Below, piece after piece: positions 1-12,500 of a stretch of 64,000 nt of DNA. Below the pieces are notes generated by a model that made no database searches, was not told where the DNA came from, and saw only the letters and a program-made list of their open reading frames with translations. The stretch is taken from positions 75,928,552-75,992,551 of the forward strand of contig OX419756.1 in the NCBI GenBank assembly GCA_948567375.1, written 5' to 3'. The stretch comes from Lunularia cruciata. Taxonomy: Eukaryota > Streptophyta > Marchantiopsida > Lunulariales > Lunulariaceae. The translations under genes and the position numbers were made by a program. The number at the start of each line of letters is the position of its first letter. Position 1 is the stretch's first letter.

Positions 1-3000
1 AAAGAAAACTGCATTAGGACCGGCGTCAAAGGTATATGCTGCCTGCAGAAAAAGAGAGGCGCACCCTTATGAGCTTTGATCCTGTAACCAGTAGCAAACG
101 CCTATTTCCTTTTCTGGACAAATGGGAAACCATGAAAAAGGAAAGCTTTCAGTTTCTTTCTTCACAGCAAAACAATTTCGAACCGTGATAGCCGCTTCGA
201 CCTTAAGTATAGAAAGAATCGAGTGCTATCTTATAGCGCAACCCAGAAAAACAAACTGGGCTTCACCTGGAGATCCAAAGTTAGCCTTGCTCTTACCTGA
301 GGGGTTTCCTTACTGGCATTCCACTTCTCCGCAACACCTATAAGTCTGCAGGTAATTTTATTACGATATGTTAGTTCCCTGCCTCCGATCGATTAACTAG
401 GCCTCTGTGGTGAAGGCCCTAAAAAGTTGATGACAAGAACTGAACTGAAGATATTCCCAATAACAGGCAAAACCCGCCTAGGCGTTATAAGGTACGCCTA
501 TTCTTAAACTCTTCCACCGATGCAAGATCCTGAGGAAAACTCAAGTCGTCACTAGTTTAAGGCACTTAGTAAAACTGCCCGATTGTCATATACCAACGCA
601 TCACCACAATAGCAGACAGGCTGCGTGGTTCTTCTCGATTTGCGCCCCCCAACCACCTTTGTTGTTGGCTAGACTCCAATGCAAATATTACAACAGTTGA
701 GGCAAGGTGTAGTATACTACCTGCGGGAAGTGTCATTCATGTAAAATATAGGAGGAGAGGTATCCATGCAGGTGGCATGGAATTGATTGCTATCTGCGCA
801 GGTAAGTTTTGCAAAAGTTGCAAAGTCACGCTTAATAATTGCTTCTTCCATCTGCTCCATCCGTTTGGGAACCACTGACTGCGCAAGAAAACACCAGGAG
901 ATGTTATTTATATGCTCATGTGATTTGCAGCTTTACTCGGGAACTACTATGGCAGCCTTTAGACAGTCATGATACTAGGGACTTGGCCTGCTAAGGCACT
1001 CACTTTGCAAAAGCATTTTTCACGATAGATAATGAGTTAAGGATCTATAGGATGAGTATAGGAGAATGGGAAGGTATTGTAGGAAATCCCAGAGACTGTA
1101 CTTCTCTCTATTACACTCTTCAGCAAGAGCAATGAGCAGGACCTCACGCAAATTCAGCATTCATGATTGAGATAGACTCTTAAAGGGATAGGGCTCAACC
1201 TGGGCTCGATGTTGTAGAAGAGGACTTGTTTTTACACTCGTCTGCATACCCGCAGTGCTGCTAGTCTCTTTTTGACGAGAACTTACCTGCGTTGATGAGG
1301 AGATGAGGAACAGTTTTCTCCTGACTAAAACTCAATCCAACTGAACTATAAATCAAATACATTGCCGTATTCTACGACAGTCCAGTAACAAACTCAGATG
1401 AATTTTAGAAGCTTGCAATCTGAAAGATGTTTAACGCAAATAAGTAACCTGACTGTCGGTCGGTTGTAGTACGCACCACTGCAATTATGATTACAAGGTC
1501 CTTCCAGTGATCCTTCTCGACAATTTGAGTCGCAATACTATCACTACCATCGTCCTCCTTCATTACCAGAAACACCAGAATCAAACCATGCCTTGAATCA
1601 ATTGTTATGACATGAGCCAAACTTGAACTTCTACTGCGTCGTTATAGAGGATCTAAATTTATGGAAGAAACTAGAACCTTGAAAATTTATAAAAACCAGT
1701 TTCAGAAGTGTAAAAACCAGTACCTTCCCCATGTTCCACTTTACAAACCCACCAGAAAGACTGCGGCACGCACTACCAGAGCCCATCCTGAAAGCAGATT
1801 GCACGAGTCAAAACAGGAGTCATTAGCACATTAAACTTATTACCTGAGGCATATACCTTGACTTGACTTGAAGCTAGTCCTACCATGCTCCTTCGTTGGC
1901 GCACACTTCGCAGACCATCTAGCTCGGAATGATTGATCAGAAATTTAAGGTGTCCACCATGATAATGACAACAAATGAAACAGAGTAAATTCTCGTAGAG
2001 TTTGGACCTCACCCTCCGCGGCATATGTGTGGGAAAAACTTACCGGGCAATTGTCGAAAATTCTCCTTCATATGTTTCTTTCGCTCCCATTAAGTGTGCA
2101 AGGGCGTAAACTGAAAGGCGAAAAAACAAATTCCCAATGTAGGTTATACGGTCCCAGTAACCATTTTGAGGAAGCTACGTATGTCATACTTTATGTATCC
2201 GGTAACAACACCAACTACAAGCAGCTCAAAATGAACAGCAAGGCTTAACTTGACTGACTAAAGGTCATCTTAGTCATCCCTGACATTGGAATGGACATAG
2301 AAATCGGTCAAGAAGCCCATGATATATTTTGTGAGAAAGAGAACAGTGGTATGAACTAACAAGATGGGAATCACCTAAGCAGGCGAAACCAGCTGCAGAG
2401 GAGGCTAGCCCAGCAGCTGTGGGAAAATTATTCTTCGAAGCGACGTGCACGTACAAATCTTTCCACGACTCTTTCTTTACAACCAATCTAGTCTTTTCGT
2501 CCACAACATCCGTCGCTCTGGACCGGATCTGTCGTAGACAATTCTTGTATCTCTCGCTGTCCATGGAGACTTCCTGTGAACGACATTCAACACCCTCATT
2601 TCAATCAGGACGACTTCATTTTGCACCTCATTCTGCCCGTGATAAGATATATGGCTTCCGTGCCTCCTAAAACAACTTCAACCAAAGCATCAACTTAAAC
2701 CCAGGCCCTTAGCGCCTAGATGGTATAGAAACGAGATTTGAGTATCTAATTTGGCATTACAAGAGTAGCCATAACCCAAAACGCTGCGCTGTTGCCCATC
2801 AGCCGATTAAATGAGGCACAAGCACCTTTCCATTGAGCCAGAGACGATCAGACGTAAACGTAGGACTGACGGCCACTGTGGTAGTGGCAAAAAGATAGTC
2901 CAAAGTGACACTGATGCTGGAATTGATCGGCAGAATCAGCTTCTCATCTCGTTTGCCCCAATACTTAATCACAGCGATATTGCTGGGTGCCCTTGCTGTT

Positions 3001-3035
3001 TTCATCAACACCCAATCATTTCCTTTGATCCCCAT
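1..3035 (-). CDS. MVD: Mevalonate diphosphate decarboxylase, 3' end beyond window
   Basis: Converts mevalonate 5-diphosphate to isopentenyl diphosphate with ATP, the last step of the mevalonate pathway. Nine exons on the minus strand join in frame: 3035-2826, 2573-2375, 2110-2044, 1787-1724, 1557-1477, 1286-1200, 878-721, 345-297 and 42-1. Every intron is GT-AG and 166-375 bp long. The 319 visible residues follow plant MVD closely: [12 protein letters not shown] near the N-terminus, the GHMP-kinase phosphate loop [15 protein letters not shown] at about residues 118-132, GSGSACRSL, and [23 protein letters not shown] at about 308-317 carries the invariant catalytic Asp (about residue 311). Roughly 100 C-terminal residues lie outside the window. 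The start ATG at 3035-3033 matches the usual family N-terminus. Compared with angiosperm MVD, two residues are missing after SVTLD (YLF in place of a five-residue PDHLC-type segment). No internal stop is seen, so the gene looks functional. Confidence 0.95.
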
Positions 3036-3600
3036 CTTGCCTAAGTATCTGTCTGTCCGTGTCTCTCTCTAACTCCTGAATTCTCCAACCAGAAGCACCA
3101 CAGTTTCAAATGCTCAAGGACAATGCCTTCGTTCACCACAGCTGATAGATCCAATTCCCTGGTGTTTGTTTTTAAACGCAAGGAGAGTGGAGCAATAATT
3201 CCTCTTCCGTTCCCACTCAGTCTTCTCTGCACCAACGCAAAGTCTGGAATCGTCAAAACTTCTTTTCTTTGCACGTGCTTCCCTGTCCCGGCCTGCTCCC
3301 AATGTTGCTGATGCAATCGATTCTATGACCACCCTTTGATCGGTCTTCTTATTTCGCCCACTCTTTCTATAGACTGCATTCTCTGTGAAGCACCATCGGC
3401 AACTTTGTCAATTCACAATCACAGATTCAGTCCATATATAGTCCACATTATTACACTAACAGTACACACTTGAGCCCCCCAACTACCTCAGCGCTCAAAG
3501 ATGGAGAATACTTCCCGACAGCGATCAAGTCAATTCAATAATGCTCGATTACTAGATCGATGAAATTGAGTTAGCATTGATCTACAACTGCCAAGCTTGT
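3036..3600 (-). promoter_or_regulatory. MVD: MVD 5' leader and promoter region
   Basis: Non-coding sequence upstream of the MVD start. A TATA-like run, read on the minus strand as CTATATATGG, lies around 3433-3442, about 400 bp before the ATG. That would fit a long leader, but the transcription start cannot be placed from sequence alone. The short open frames here have no recognisable content. Confidence 0.3.
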
Positions 3601-3608
3601 CGTACAGT

Positions 3609-3630
3609 GAGTCAGTCAGTCAGTCAGTTT
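3609..3630. repeat. AGTC tetranucleotide microsatellite
   Basis: About five AGTC units just beyond the MVD promoter region, followed by a short GTTT pair. Confidence 0.8.
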
Positions 3631-3632
3631 GT

Positions 3633-4587
3633 TTGATGCTCTTCCTGTTCCATTCCTACCGGTCTTTGTTTGCCAAACCTATCATCTACGTGTTGCATTA
3701 ACCTGCATATAACAGGGCGTTTCAGATTTAGGAATTTTTCGTTTTTACGGTTATCCATAGAAAGAAGTTATTTTGGATATTATAAAAATATTTTACATAT
3801 ATGTAAAACATATAAAACTATTTTACATATACCGTTTATATATTACTTTTAGAGTTCAAAAGATGAAAAAAAAATTTGGAGATTATAAAATAATCTTTAT
3901 ATAAATTACTTTTAGAGTTCAAAAGATATTGATGGATAAAGTACCGATAGCCTAAATGTTTTACGTTACGGATCATGTTTGTACGGATAGTATGGTTTCA
4001 CGAATATCCGTAAATCTTAAATGTTCATCTAACGATTTGAATTTTAAAAGTGTCCACCTAAACCAAATTCAGTCTTCCTCTATTCAATAATTCTTTCATC
4101 ATCTTCTCTCTGCTCGAGAGAATATTTCCAAAACTCGATAATTCATTTACTTTTTCTCTAGTGTCCCATGATATTGTACATTTAGCTAAATGTCAAAATA
4201 ATCCCTGGCATCTCATCTAGTCTATAAGTGATCGTTAATGAATAGTCGAATCGTGAAATTCAACCCCTATACCGTAATGCCTTTTCCTCTACCCTTAAAC
4301 AGATTTATGAGACCTTTCATTTTTCGAAACCAAAAGTTTATGGGTGCTCGATGCTCTGCCCATTAAAAAACTTTACTGTCTGGAAATTGAAACCCGTAAT
4401 GAAATTATTCCTACTTCGGATTTACAAATACTATAATGATGGAAACCTACGATGAAAATTAATGACTTCATAAGACCGTTTTTGTTAAATTTTCTGAAAT
4501 TTACTATATCTAGGTCGCGCTTTATGACATAGGTACCAGTTCTTAAGCTCTTGTAATGCACATGCACGTACAACTTATTTATAAATA
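3633..4587. other. AT-rich non-coding stretch
   Basis: No gene is seen. A motif of about 22 bp, TTACTTTTAGAGTTCAAAAG, occurs twice (near 3843 and 3906). A short ATATGTAAAA palindromic element lies near 3790-3810. Otherwise this is low-complexity AT-rich sequence. Confidence 0.5.
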
Positions 4588-4690
4588 ATGATTTATTTCC
4601 TCAATATAATATACTCGTTATATAAACCACGAAAAACACAACACTATGCTCGCGTTCCTCAACGTGACCTTCTGTCGTGTGTGTATCTTA

Positions 4691-4852
4691 GGCTCGCTAT
4701 TCACGTGAGCACAATTCTAACCGGACATAACCTAGCAGAGGTAGAAAAGGCCTACTGTTATGCTTATTTCTGGCTCGCTATTCACGTGAGCACAATTCTA
4801 ATCGGATATAACCTACCAGAAATAAAAAGAACCTACTACGGAAAAAGGATAA
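4691..4852 (+). repeat. 81-bp tandem duplication inside an open frame
   Basis: The block starting GGCTCGCTATTCACGTGAGC at 4691 recurs at 4772, a period of 81 bp (27 codons). Both copies lie in the open frame 4588-4887, whose product repeats LAIHVSTIL and then an NL.E motif. The period is a multiple of three, so the frame survives the duplication. The 99-residue product resembles nothing I know, and I do not call it a gene. Each copy contains CACGTG, a G-box-like hexamer. Confidence 0.6.
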
Positions 4853-4889
4853 ATAAGTCTATACATAAAGACCCTATAAAGGCATAAAT

Positions 4890-7800
4890 AAATAATGATT
4901 TAGACTTCTGACCTTAAACTATTATTACTCTTATCGATCAAGAAAGAAAAATTGGTCCAAAAGGCCTGAAGAAACAGGGTAAAGCAATACAAGGAAATAA
5001 ATAAGTATAAATACAAATAAGTGCTAAAGGAACGACTAGCAAGAGTCCAAAGCAAAAGGCTAAAAATAGATTCAAAACTATGGACTCCAATGAAAACGAA
5101 ATATATTTTATTTATTTAGTTTAGTTTATTTGTGATATAGGTATTCCAATGCTATATTTGATAAATAAGGGGAGTTTACTAAGAGTGATATGTACTCCTT
5201 GTGTTATTCATCTATGAGGATCCAATACCTAAGAGTGTTATAAAGTGACTAATACTTTCTATCTAAAATATGAGGTGAGCATGGTTGGATAGATAGCCAA
5301 GAACCTCATGTTGCTTCTCAAAAGGGATCATTGAACTAATGATAAAGATGCCAACAAATATCTATAACCAAAGGAATCAAAGTGTAGCCATGGTGCATAA
5401 TGATCCACCTTCCTCTTGGTAGCAATGATAATTGTTGCTCCCACTTGAATTCAAGCTTGTGTCAATGACTCTGCTTGTATGAGTTTCATAACCACCATAT
5501 CAAACAAGGTATGGTGTATGTTGCTAAATGTTACTATATATACTTGCATATGCCAAAGGGGCAATCCAAGCAGATCCAACATGACTCAATCTATACTTGA
5601 GACAATGTAGATCATAAGATCTATGCAACTATATCTAGGATAGCTTCATGAACTCTAATGGACTCTCCATCTATTGCACATGATAAAACATGATGTCAAA
5701 TATGTTATATAGAGATTTGCAAACACATGGGTTTAATATAATCTTAGAAGTGTTGGATGTGGTAAACAGAAATGTAAGCAGAATGCCATGATAAACTCCT
5801 TAGATGTGAAACTAAAGTCTAAAACAAAGAGGAGGTATGGAGCCAAGTCTTCAACTTTTCCTTCCATAAGAGAGAATACTATCTTTATTAAATAAAGGTG
5901 CATCAATGAGGATGCTAGTAAGGGTGTGAGAGTGCATAAGCTCACTAAGATCTGCTTGAATCTTCCTAGATTTTAGTGATACAAAGCCAATAAAAATATG
6001 GAGTATTAAGCATACAAGGCCTTGCAATAGATCACGAGCCAATCAAAGATACGACTAGAAATCATAAGTGCATGAATAAGCTTCCATGATATGTGGCAAA
6101 AGAAAAGTGCAACCATGGTATAGGAACCTATCTACTATTAAGAGTGCCACTGGAACTCATGCCCCTATATAAACATTGTGCAATAGTTTCTTGCAATATG
6201 AGATCACATCCTTCTATAGCTATGAGAACTATCTATAGCCTACATTATTCACCTAATAATTGTGAGAGCATGTATAGTCTTAATAGAGCATAGAATGTTT
6301 GGCATATATGACTATCAAATATAAGTACATCTATGGGTGGGTAAGTGCATACCAGATCGGAACCTCTTGGGACATATCAATTTGTAAGAATAAATTTTTA
6401 AGCTTGATATTGTTGAGTTGGCCACCTATGATTGTCCAACTTAGCATGAGTTGTAGCTTGAACCAAATTGTCAAAGATAAATAAGCCATAAATGCATTAT
6501 CTCTTAAAAGAAAGCCCAAAACCTACTATATGAAATTGGAATTCTAATGGGAAGTCCAAGGGAGTGAGGATCCCTCATGGGTTCTAGACCTTACATTTCT
6601 AAGTCATAACTTATAAACCCAAGGTCTTTAGGCAAAGTGTGAAAGCAAACACTATTTGAATAACCTCTTCTAACAAGCACAAAATATGGTACACTTGAAA
6701 GTAATGAAAAGAGAACATGATAGGGAGGCAATTACAACATCTTATAAATATATGAAGTGAAATAGAGCAAATAAAGGTTTCCTTAAAGGATCTTCTTGGC
6801 ATGTACCTTCAACAAATACCAATTGTGTGCACTCCCATGTGATAGTGTGGTGGTTATACAATAAAGGTGCCTCTATATCATAGAAACAAGGTGCACATAA
6901 ATGAGATCAAGGAAAGTATTTGATCCCTTGTTAAGCAAAGAGTAAAAAAAAAAGGGATAAGAAAAGAATTAAAGGCATTTGAGACACAATTTGGACAATA
7001 ATCCAATCAAGATGAATGTCTATGATGACTCAAAACAAACCAAATAGTAGTAACATCAATAAAAACAAGTTGTTCACTTGAGGATACAAGTTGGAAATCA
7101 CTAGAATTGAAGAGAAAGTGTCAAAGCCATAGTTTATTTATTATTTCCTATTTAACCTCTTAGGCAAGAATCACTCCCAAAAGAATGTAGTGTCATCAAC
7201 TATGGTGCACTCCCAAAAAAAACTAAAACCACATTCACAATTAATGACTCCAAGGAGATTCTTCAAAGTGATGGTTCACTTTGTCCCAAAGACCACTTCA
7301 TTCCAAAGACTATAATTACTAAGTCATGTACTACCCTTCCTAGAAGATACAACTCCAAATAAGTATTCTTATTAGCATGATGTCCTTTCTTTTGATTATG
7401 TGGTATTAGTAGTGCTCTTAATTGAATATGTTCCTCCTTGCATTACTTTGCTCCTTCAAAACCCTTAGGAATCCAATATCCTAATCAAGTGAAAATCAAC
7501 CATTATGTACTTGAGTACTTCTGTTCCTATTGTGAAATTCTTCACCTCTACTCGTGCATGGACATTCCTCCAACATTCAAGACGAGATAAAAATGAACCA
7601 TGAAGATTTGCACTTTGTACAACCAAATTCTGGGACTTTTTTTGTGTACCAAGCTGCTTGAAAAGTGAACTTGCATATTATCAAACCAAAGCCCTATAGA
7701 AAATTTCCTACTTCATCCTAAAGGGCCTTAATAATACTCAAATTTGTAGGTAACTTCTTATCTCTAACTTATGATCCCACTCCTATCTTATCTTATTTAA

Positions 7801-8380
7801 CCAACTAATTAGGCTTTTAATATGTATTAAAGAAGGTGTCAAATCTTTCCATGAGTTAAATTTAATTACACTTACTCTTCTACCAAATTAATTCCTTTAA
7901 AAAAATATGTATAGGACCAAAGGCACTCGTCCTAAAGTTGAGGTGCAAAGCCAAAGTACTTCTTCCTAAAAATTACACAAACCTAAAGGCATCTTTTCTA
8001 CTCCTAACTATAGTTGCTAAGTGGTCTTCTCCAAGGCATGTGTCTTTGGCTAGGAGTCTTGGCTGTGAACTACTATCTTCATCTCTAAGTATGCAAAACC
8101 ACTCCTTGGTCCACTCCCAAGTATTTGGTGATGCACATCAAGCAAGTCTCAAAAAGTTTGGTTAGATTCTTGTTGGAGTGTTCTTTTAAGCAAACCGCTA
8201 ATTGGTCCTTGTGCTCTTCCCCCTAGATCTTTCCTTCCAACCACTAAACCTACAACTTCAATTTAGGTATCTAAGCCTTCAACAGTTTCCCTTTGGCATT
8301 TTCTTTCAACATAACTATAAACTGATCACTCACCTCTTCCAACTATTGGGTGGCCTTTATCTTCTTGTCTTCCAACTGTT
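4890..8380. other. Gene-poor AT-rich stretch
   Basis: All open frames are short and unlike known proteins. The part around 7070-7500 is related to sequence at 17520-18250, which marks it as a dispersed repeat. I see no RNA gene or intact mobile element. Confidence 0.5.
7070..7370 (+). repeat. Dispersed repeat, copy 1
   Basis: Shares an ordered series of short matches with 17530-18070: GAGGATACAAGTTGGA, a conserved AAAGTGTCA segment, a TTAACxxCTTxGGCAA segment, and then CTACCCTTCCTAGAA. The copies are diverged and differ by small indels. No terminal repeats or coding capacity are seen, so the class is unknown. Confidence 0.5.
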
Positions 8381-9530
8381 GGTTCAAGATGCACACCTCT
8401 TCTTGACCTTTTCTAACATTTGGGAGCAATCCAATTCCCAATCAGCCTTCTCTTTCACAAGTTCCTTTTCCATTTGCTCCATTTTTAAGGCAACTTCTTT
8501 GTGGTATTGGCTATCTACAAATCAAGAGTAACTAACCTTACCTTAGAATTCTCCAATTTGGAGCAAATGCTAACTACTTCTTTGTCCTTGGCTCAAAGCT
8601 GGTCTTTGTACTTAGCTCCATCTCCTTCTTCTCCATCTTAGTTTCCTAGCTCCAATTGTGCTCTTCCAACTTCATGCTCATGCTCTTGTTGGGCTGCAAC
8701 AAGGAGGCATTCCTTTTATACTTTCCTCGTAAAGTTCTTAGTAAGGTTGTTTACCTCCTTTGCTCCTATTTTCTATAGGTTGTGGATCTTCATAAGTTCT
8801 TCCTTTGCCTATGAGTTGGTGGCCTTCTTTGTGTTCAAATCCTTGTGAATCTATCTCATAAGTATTGTGAAGTCAGTTATCTTTGGGCATTCTTATTTGT
8901 ATTGCGGAAGAAAGAGCTTTATTAGTTGTAATTCTGACCTAACCAAGTGGATTACAAAGTGCACTCCTTATTTTTGGTGCACAAAAGATCCTTGTTTTCT
9001 TTCTCTACTCCTTTGGCTATCTTTCTAAACAAAGGGCTTTTGACTTCATATCACTCAAGAACTTTGGTTTCTAGATTTATTAGCTTTGTGGTGGGTTCTT
9101 TGACTTGCAATTTGATCTCCATTTGGGCTTCTTCTTGACTTGACTTTGAATCCAATACAAGGAGTTATGGTTTTGGGCTAATAGGCATTTTAGGGTGATG
9201 AGAGGTTTCTCCTTTTTTTCTTGAGATGACGCACTTGGCTTTGGATTTAAGGCCAATCATGCATCTTGATACATATCTCCTCTTTCTTTTTAGTTTGCTC
9301 CCAATCCTTTGAGTATGAAACAATCCTTCCACTTCTTCTTCCTCCTCATATTCTTCTTCATCTTCTTCTTTGTCTCTAGCTTTTTCATCTAAGTGACATC
9401 TATTATTTGAGTTGTTCTTTGAGCTTTCTTTGATGGTGGGAGGCTTTATTCTCTCCTTGGTCTTTGGTGCAAGATAATCATCCCCCTTCACTAGTATGAA
9501 CCTCCTTAATTTTGCAAATTTTACATCCAC
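8381..9530 (-). pseudogene. Relic encoding acidic and coiled-coil segments, unidentified
   Basis: On the minus strand an open frame at 9530-9165 (121 residues) begins MDVKFAKLRRFILVKGDDYL. It contains an acidic run (KEEDEEEYEEEEE) and then a basic KLKRKRR patch. Downstream on the same strand (about 8820-8400), broken frames translate to heptad-like Glu/Gln/Lys-rich pieces such as MEQMEKELVKEKADWEL and AAQQEHEHEVGRAQLEL, interrupted by stops. The order suggests one decayed gene or transposon protein: acidic/basic N-terminus, then coiled coil. I cannot name a family, and the link between the two parts is inferred from strand and proximity. Confidence 0.35.
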
Positions 9531-12500
9531 TTTTGATACTTTTTGATCATTGTTCTTGCTTTGATATAGGTGTTGAAATACCCATTGGCTAGAAGTGGCT
9601 CAAGAATCACTTTCTCCCTTCATTTGTTAATAAGTTTAGACCCATGTGGAAATGTATTGCAAATGGTGATAGATATGTTGCTCCTCTATCTTCTTTGAAA
9701 TTCTTATGAATGGGTCTTTGTTTGTGATATCCTTCTTGTGATATCCTTCTTGCAATTCATTTTTTGGATCATGCCAAATTTATTGAACTCCCAATTCCAT
9801 ATCAAGAAACCTAGACTCTTGCTCAAAATTATCTCACTTCTACAATACATGGCTCACTTTTTGACAATAGAGTCTCTAATGATGGCTTTAGTGATCTTCC
9901 TCATATGCTTATGGATAAATTTTATCTTGAATCTTGAGGAAATGTTGGAAAACTAGGACAAATGTGCGAAAGTGGAGAAGTAGGAATTAATGAAAAGGCA
10001 AGAAGACCTATACAATTAATGATTGATCTTGAGGCTAATTTCAAATTCAACTCTAAGAAAAGTGGAATTAAAGAATGTTCATTTGGATTTATATGTGAAG
10101 TCTTCAATCATTCTTTAGTCATTTGGTGGGTAGGCAGTGTTTGAGCACTCTTTGTTATGTAATTTCATAGAGGTTCTTCCTCACACATGCAAAATATTTG
10201 CCAATTGTCCTTTTCACCCATTTCTCTACAACACTAAAGACAAACTATCTATTTTGAATGCAAACAATCTTTGGGTATATCTCTTTAACCAATTGATGGC
10301 TCATTCAAATATCTATTCAAAATTTGGTTGCATCTGAATTTAGGCTAAAGGTGCTTTGGCCAAAGGCCTTTGGTGTGATTTTGCTCCTAGCCAAAGTTAT
10401 TTGTGCTAAAGTTCACAACCACCATTTGGTATCATGTCTAGTAATACCCATTTCCAAGTATCTAGTCTTTGGTCTAGTGTCTTCCACACTTCATCCTAAT
10501 CTAACTTATTTTCTAAGTTTATTTCCTCTAAGAGGTTTTTCCTTCAAAACAAAAAGTGTCCTTGTTCATTCTTCATGAACAAGAACAAAATTAATAAAAA
10601 TTTCAAAAACAAAAAAATGTGTGCCATAATGCCAAGAACTATCAAATGCAAACAATAACCATTTCAAAACCACTTGGAGTAACTATGGAAAACTAATAGG
10701 ATGATAGAATTTGATGAAAAGGAGTGTCAATGATATAAATAATTAATATATAAGACTAAATCTAAGAAACCATTCCCAATAGCAAGAGTGAAAACAACAT
10801 ATATATCCTTTTAAACATCAATGAGATGGGATTTACAAAGTGAACAAGTAGTTTCATTGAGGGATGGACTCAAGGCAATGCATTGATAACAAATAAAATT
10901 GAATAGATAAAAAATAATTTGGTGTGTTTTGTGATAATTATATAGATACTCAAAACCAAACCCAATGGCCCACTTGTTAATATAAGGAATAGAGTAAAGC
11001 ATGAGCAAAGAAGGATCTATAGGCTTTAAATCCCTATCTAGGTGATAATCATGGAATAAAGAAAGGAATTCCTAAGTGGCCAATTGATGGAGAGTCTAAA
11101 GTATCCATGAAGAAGGATGTTGGTCTAGAGGGTCAAATTGCATAAGATGCAAGTCTATACATCCCTACTTAACCTAAAATCAAGGAACAACAAAGATGTA
11201 AATGCTTTGGAGGTAAAGTGTGGAACTTTGGGGACTTTATGATCCTTCTAGTTGCTACTCATCCTATACAGTATATGCATCTTATAAAGCTGAGAAATCC
11301 TTTTGCAAAAATTGTGAATCTTACATGAATCTTTTGATGTCCTAGTGGGTTGGAAGGAGTAAAGTCCATTGTGAGAATTATTAATAAGGTCTAAGTAGAG
11401 ATAAATATCCCTTAATCATGTGCCAAGATAGCTCTTAATGGTAAGGCTCAAAAGGTGATGTAAAGGTATAGGGATCTTGATATACTTGGTCTAGGTAAAT
11501 AGTGTACAATGTATGAATAAGGTAAGAAAAATGTAACCATGAGTATGAGTTTGGTAGAACCTAAAGAGATATGAGAGAAGTACAAAGAGTGTTGGAGGTC
11601 TGAAGAGAAGTGGTCTTTGCACTCATTTGTAATCATCTTGATCTCCTTCTATGTTGTGGTATGGCATCTTGAACCATAGCCAATGAGAACAAGATTGTGT
11701 GGATTGTTTATGAAGTGGCATGCACTAATGTTGTAAATGCATACATAGAAGAATTTGATCACATGATGGTGGTAGGTCAATGGAGCTAGGAGGATAGATC
11801 ATAGTAGCAAGATGAGGAAGGAGAGTGTCATGAGATGGAGGCTCCTTCATAGGAGAATCAACCCTTGTAAGCATCAATTTTCACTACTAAGGGCAAAAAA
11901 CCTAATGTAAGGATCAAATAGACTCCATCTAGATGAACTTGATCAGTTATAAATGAGCACTTAAAAACTCAACGTTGTAATCCACTCCCTAATTGCACAT
12001 AAGCAGTATGGGTTCCTAGATATGGACCAATGCTTATAGTAGCTCCACTAAGATCATTTGCTAATGAGAAAAATAGACGCATTGTAAGACATCATATTGA
12101 ATGATGTCTTGTTGAAAAGTACTCCCACACAAGAATACAATGAATAACACATATTTGAAAGGTGGAATATATAGAACAAGATATACAAGCCCAAAATCAA
12201 AGAAAAACAAACCACAACAAGGAAAACAATACAAAAAGGGAAGCAAATGAAAGATCTGAGAAGGGTTTATTTGCAAATAGCGGAGATCAAGCTTCCTCCA
12301 AACTATGCTCCTTACTCAAGCACAATCTCCATCACAAAATGGGTGCCTCCCATGAGCACTTTTGATGCTCCAATGAAGTTCCCTACTCTTGATTCTTAGC
12401 GTGTCCCTCCAATAAAGTCCCCTAATTTTGACCCTTAACTCACGTACAAGCTACTCAACCAACAAGATAAACACCTCTCGTAACTCTTGTTACCACTATA

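Noticed and set aside
2027-3311. Plus-strand frames over MVD (2027-2248, 2419-2670, 2811-3044, 3123-3311)
   Set aside because: Most are antisense shadows of the well-supported MVD exons, or sit in its leader and introns.
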